From an uncultured bacterium (GTDB lineage: Bacteria > Bdellovibrionota_C > UBA2361 > CAKMMH01), in NCBI GenBank assembly GCA_927798255.1, contig CAKMMH010000012.1, positions 1 through 17,731 of the forward strand: 17,731 nucleotides of DNA. The letters are read 5' to 3'. The notes under the pieces were generated by a model. The model did not search any database. It was not told where the DNA came from and saw nothing but the letters and a program-made list of their open reading frames with translations. The position numbers and the translations under genes were made by a program. Shown here piece by piece: positions 15,138 through 17,731 of this stretch; the stretch's first letter is position 1, and every line of letters begins with the position of its first letter.

Positions 15138-15656
15138 TTATTTAAGCCTTTTTGAGATTCTATTTAAAAATTTTTTAAAAACTAAAAATGAAAATTTTAT
15201 GATAGAAAAGGGGATAAGAAACAATTTTTTTATGACTTTAAAAAATTTAATATTATTTAAATAAAAATTAGATTTATTATTTTTTACGTTTTTCATGCTA
15301 TTTTTTAAATCACTTTTGTAATAAAAATTATTATTACTTGTGTAATTTGTATTTGTGTATATAGCATAAATATTTTCTTTATTAATATTATTGTAATTAG
15401 TTTGATAAGCATTATTTGTAGTGTTAGAGCTATAAGTTTTTAAAATATAATTTTTTAATTTTTCATCATAGTTCTTTTTAGATAAAGGATTATTTAATGT
15501 TCGATAACTTTCAGAGATTTCTTTAAATTTTTCAGCTACTGACTCTTCTTTATTTATGTCTAGATGGTACTTCTTCGCAAGAATTTTATAAGCATGGCTT
15601 ATCTCTTTTTTAGTAGCATTTAAATTTAGACCTAGAATTTTATAATAATTTTTCAT
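15138..15656 (-). CDS. J-domain protein with degenerate HPD motif, probably decaying
   Basis: This 172-residue product begins with a J domain (residues 3-66: YYKILGLNLNATKKEISHAYKILAKKYH…FKEISESYRTLNNPLSKKNYDEK). The invariant HPD tripeptide that activates DnaK is HLD here (31-33), because the codon is CTA instead of CCA, a single-base change. A low-complexity Asn/Tyr/Thr-rich linker follows, then a hydrophobic-basic segment (FFKVIKKLFLIPFSIIKFSFLVF) that may bind membrane. The frame stops at 15138. After a one-base shift near the A5 run at 15149-15153, a sensible frame continues to 15044 (GLNKASFFNALNGIDKL…ILNDLFNKA), suggesting a lost 3' end. It starts 11 bp from the divergent M23 gene. It could be a non-functional relic or a J-like protein without DnaK stimulation. 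Confidence 0.7.
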   Translation of the reverse strand: MKNYYKILGLNLNATKKEISHAYKILAKKYHLDINKEESVAEKFKEISESYRTLNNPLSKKNYDEKLKNYILKTYSSNTTNNAYQTNYNNINKENIYAIYTNTNYTSNNNFYYKSDLKNSMKNVKNNKSNFYLNNIKFFKVIKKLFLIPFSIIKFSFLVFKKFLNRISKRLK

Positions 15657-15667
15657 ATTATTAACAT

Positions 15668-16171
15668 ATGTGTATATTAAAATATATTACAATTATAGGA
15701 TTAATCTTGTTATTTGGCGTTTTTGATTCTTATGCTAGCTCCAAAATTGTTTTAGGGCCTAATTCATTAAAGCATAAAAATAATTTGTATTGTCCATTAG
15801 GCAATAAATATAAGGGATTAACTTCAAGATTCGGTTACAGATGGAAGAAATTTCATGAGGGAGATGATTTTAAAGCATACCCTAACACTAACATTTATGC
15901 GGCGCATGACGGAACAGTAGTTTATAGTTCAAGCAGAATGAGTGGATATGGAAATATGGTGATTATTAAGTGGCATGGTATAATGACGGTATATGCTCAT
16001 AATAATAGAAACTTAGTTAAAAAAGGTTCAAGTGTAAGAAAAGGGGGGTTAATTGCAACTGTTGGTTCTACGGGGCGTGTCACAGGACCACACCTTCACT
16101 TTGAAGTGAGGGTCCCTGTAAATAGAAGATGGTATGCAGTAAATCCAAGTTTTTTTGGAGCTTGCAAGTAA
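15668..16171 (+). CDS. Secreted M23-family zinc peptidase (murein endopeptidase type)
   Basis: This is a 167-residue exported peptidase of the LytM/lysostaphin family, likely to cut peptide cross-links of peptidoglycan in the periplasm. Residues 1-23 form a signal peptide ending SYAS. The compact catalytic domain has all key positions: HEGDD (zinc ligands His63 and Asp67), YAHN with His111, and GPHLHF with His142 and His144. SRFGYRW, GYGNMVIIKWHG and GSTGRVTG are the usual flanking segments. There is no SPOR, LysM or coiled-coil domain, so it is a minimal enzyme that may need another protein for targeting. There is no ribosome-binding site and only 11 bp to the divergent DnaJ-like gene. The LPS-heptose gene follows after 27 bp. 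Confidence 0.9.
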   Translation: MCILKYITIIGLILLFGVFDSYASSKIVLGPNSLKHKNNLYCPLGNKYKGLTSRFGYRWKKFHEGDDFKAYPNTNIYAAHDGTVVYSSSRMSGYGNMVIIKWHGIMTVYAHNNRNLVKKGSSVRKGGLIATVGSTGRVTGPHLHFEVRVPVNRRWYAVNPSFFGACK

Positions 16172-16198
16172 AATAATAATATCAAGGAGAATAACAAT

Positions 16199-17263
16199 AT
16201 GATTAAAGATAAAATTAAGACAAGAGATGAACTAGTAAGTATTGTAAAAGATGCGCAAAGCAAAGGGAAAAAGGTAGGTTTTAGTTCAGGAGCTTTTGAT
16301 TTAGTACACGGAGGTCATATTGATTATTTAGAAAAATCAAAAGCACTTTGTGATATTTTTATTGTTGGTGTTAATACAGATGAGTCTATTAAAAATTATA
16401 AAGATCCTAAAAGACCAATTTGCCCTTGCAGTGATAGAACGAAATTACTTGCTGCGCTTGAGTGTATAGATTATGTTTTTAATTTTGATGAGCTAAATAA
16501 TAATGTAAATATTACTACGTTAAAACCAGATTTCTATATAAAAGCAGGGGATTATACAAAAGCTCAGCTTTCATCTGCGCCACTTGTTGAAAGCTATGGC
16601 GGGGAAGTTAAGTTAATTCCTGTTGTTCAAGGATCGTCAACTTCAAAAATTATAAAAAAGATAATTGATCTTTATGGAGTTGAAGGGTGCTGCGCTTATG
16701 ATGAAACAATAAAGTATGAGAAAAGGCCAGCTATATTTTTAGACAGAGATGGGGTAATTAATGAAGAAGTTGAGTATTTAGGAGACCCAAATGATTTTAG
16801 ATTGATTCCAAATGTAGGAGAGGGGCTTAAGAAACTTCAAGATTTAGGGTTTAGGATAATTGTTGTTACAAACCAAGCGGGCATCGCACTTGGTTATTAT
16901 ACCAAGGAAGATTTTTATAGAGTTACAAAAAGAATGTTTGAAACGCTTTCACCTTACGGAATTAAGTTTAGTAAAGTATATTTTTCACCACACACTAAAA
17001 CGGATGATTCTACTTGGAGAAAACCAGACCCAGGGATGCTTTTACAAGCTAAAAAAGATTTAAATATTGATATGGCAAATTCTTTTATGATAGGGGATAG
17101 GACTACAGATATTGAATGTGCAAAAAGAGCTGGAGTAAAAAGTATTCTTGTAAAAACTGGTGCTGCCGGAAAAGATAATTTAAAGGATGTAACTCCTGAT
17201 TATGTAGCGGATGACTTATTTGAAGCTAGTAAAATCGTTGAAGGGATAGTTAAAGGGAAATAA
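16199..17263 (+). CDS. Fused heptose-1-phosphate nucleotidyltransferase and HAD heptose-bisphosphate phosphatase
   Basis: This is a 354-residue two-domain enzyme for ADP-heptose synthesis, the precursor of the lipopolysaccharide inner core. Residues about 24-155 are an RfaE2/HldE-C-type nucleotidyltransferase: FSSGAFDLVHGGH with the HxGH motif at 37-40, VGVNTD, IKAGDYT and GSSTSKII. Residues about 176-350 are a GmhB-type HAD phosphatase: FLDRDGVIN (Asp182 and Asp184), VVTNQAG, WRKPDPGM (Lys275) and MIGDRTTDI (Asp300). In E. coli the kinase, not the phosphatase, is fused to this transferase, so the kinase must be encoded elsewhere. The zinc loop of GmhB (C-x-H…C-x-C) is mostly missing; only SPH at 263-265 remains. 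AGGAG lies 9 bp before the ATG. Confidence 0.9.
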   Translation: MIKDKIKTRDELVSIVKDAQSKGKKVGFSSGAFDLVHGGHIDYLEKSKALCDIFIVGVNTDESIKNYKDPKRPICPCSDRTKLLAALECIDYVFNFDELNNNVNITTLKPDFYIKAGDYTKAQLSSAPLVESYGGEVKLIPVVQGSSTSKIIKKIIDLYGVEGCCAYDETIKYEKRPAIFLDRDGVINEEVEYLGDPNDFRLIPNVGEGLKKLQDLGFRIIVVTNQAGIALGYYTKEDFYRVTKRMFETLSPYGIKFSKVYFSPHTKTDDSTWRKPDPGMLLQAKKDLNIDMANSFMIGDRTTDIECAKRAGVKSILVKTGAAGKDNLKDVTPDYVADDLFEASKIVEGIVKGK

Positions 17264-17284
17264 TAAGGATAGGTATCATGTAAG

Positions 17285-17326
17285 CTGGTTGCAGATAGCT
17301 GGTATCAGCATTCTGGTTCCAGAAAG
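17285..17326. repeat. Three tandem 14-nt imperfect palindromic repeats
   Basis: CTGGTTGCAGATAG, CTGGTATCAGCATT and CTGGTTCCAGAAAG follow each other without gaps. Each contains CTG-N4-CAG, the third a 10-nt perfect palindrome. They start 22 bp after the heptose enzyme stop and overlap the end of the minus-strand fragment at 17305. They could be protein-binding sites or coincidental structure in a degraded element. Confidence 0.45.
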
Positions 17327-17430
17327 CGGATGAGTGTTTCCTGTAATTTGGCGGTTTTACTTGAATCTGGAAGCTTGTAATTAGGAATGAAGATAGCAAG
17401 TGCAGTAAGCTGAATAAAAAAAGGCAGATT
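17305..17430 (-). pseudogene. Possible coding relic, perhaps of a mobile element
   Basis: A frame of 42 codons on the minus strand has no start codon, yet reads like ordinary protein: QLTALAIFIPNYKLPDSSK then TAKLQETLIRFLEPEC. Its G+C (about 43 %) is well above the surrounding DNA. I do not recognise a family; a transposase end is a guess from the context. Nothing convincing is found in the rest of 17264-17626, which includes the similar motifs TTACCCCGTAGGAAC (near 17460) and TTATTCCCCAATGTAAGGAAC (near 17505), possibly element-end sequence. Confidence 0.25.
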
Positions 17431-17626
17431 TTAAAAGAGTAAAAACAAAGACTACCTATTTTACCCCGTAGGAACTTCTAGCTTATGACCAGTAAACTAT
17501 TAGGGTTATTCCCCAATGTAAGGAACAATCTTGTTGTAGTATTCTTAAAAATCTTAATCAAAAAAATTTTTTGAAATGTTATTAATGAATATAACAGGTT
17601 AAAAAAAATTTTGCTTTTTAAATATA

Positions 17627-17731
17627 TTAAGCAACCATTGTAAGTACTACTTGAACAATTCCTATTATAAACCCGAGCACTGCACCAATAATTTCAATGA
17701 ATTTAAATTCTTTTTTCATTATTTCAAAAAG
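17627..17731 (-). CDS. C-terminus of a DUF445-like membrane protein (partial)
   Basis: The last 34 codons of a minus-strand gene run in from the window edge. They read LFEIMKKEFKFIEIIGAVLG followed by FIIGIVQVVLTMVA and stop. An aromatic-Ile segment leading into GAhhGhhhGhhQ (h hydrophobic) at the extreme C-terminus as a single membrane helix is typical of DUF445/YheB-type proteins, which have membrane helices at both ends. The internal ATG could start a 30-aa peptide instead, but the frame is open upstream to the edge, and the helix placement favours a longer protein. The function of the family is unknown. Confidence 0.6.
   Translation of the reverse strand, partial: LFEIMKKEFKFIEIIGAVLGFIIGIVQVVLTMVA

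Noticed and set aside
17559..17575. TCAAAAAAATTTTTTGA palindrome as terminator
   Set aside because: The stem is pure A-T apart from its ends, without a loop of normal size; expected by chance in such AT-rich DNA.

Overview
The window looks like chromosomal DNA of an AT-rich (about 30 % G+C by eye), Gram-negative, probably motile bacterium. The outer membrane is implied by two lipoproteins, a secreted M23 peptidase and a heptose-pathway enzyme for lipopolysaccharide. Motility is implied by a FlgM-type anti-sigma factor with a sigma-28-like promoter. The core is a seven-gene ATP synthase operon in the order b', b, delta, alpha, gamma, beta, epsilon, an arrangement known from Campylobacterota, Desulfobacterota and related groups. 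I cannot place the organism more precisely.

Layout. 1-3290: a small unknown ORF, a secreted sulfatase (minus), then divergently the radical-SAM anaerobic sulfatase-maturating enzyme that would convert its active-site Cys to formylglycine, followed by tadA. 3389-4496: two translationally coupled paralogous small lipoproteins converging on flgM. 4705-6887: rlmH, an unrecognised conserved-looking protein, and a convergent protein with a C-terminal PD-(D/E)XK-type nuclease signature. 7051-13157: the ATP synthase operon, with three oddities: a 19-T homopolymer inside atpF', a stem-loop between beta and epsilon, and an epsilon subunit that keeps only its N-terminal domain. The a and c subunits are not in the window.

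13158-14410 is a small accessory patch with higher G+C. It holds a cysteine-rich 132-aa protein and a second, apparently frameshifted, possibly related short gene, with inverted repeats and a terminator. 14411-15000 has gcvH, a very long perfect hairpin and tRNA-Val(UAC). 15044-17263 has a DnaJ-like gene with a broken HPD motif and a probable 3' frameshift, a divergent M23 peptidase, and a fused heptose-1-phosphate nucleotidyltransferase/HAD phosphatase. 17264-17626 has no convincing gene but contains a higher-G+C stretch that may be a mobile-element relic. The window ends in the C-terminus of a DUF445-like membrane protein.

A recurring theme is homopolymer-associated frame problems (T19 in atpF', A6 at 14156-14161, A5 near 15150). 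These may be real decay, transcriptional slippage or phase variation, or assembly error. I found no CRISPR array, rRNA or intact insertion sequence.
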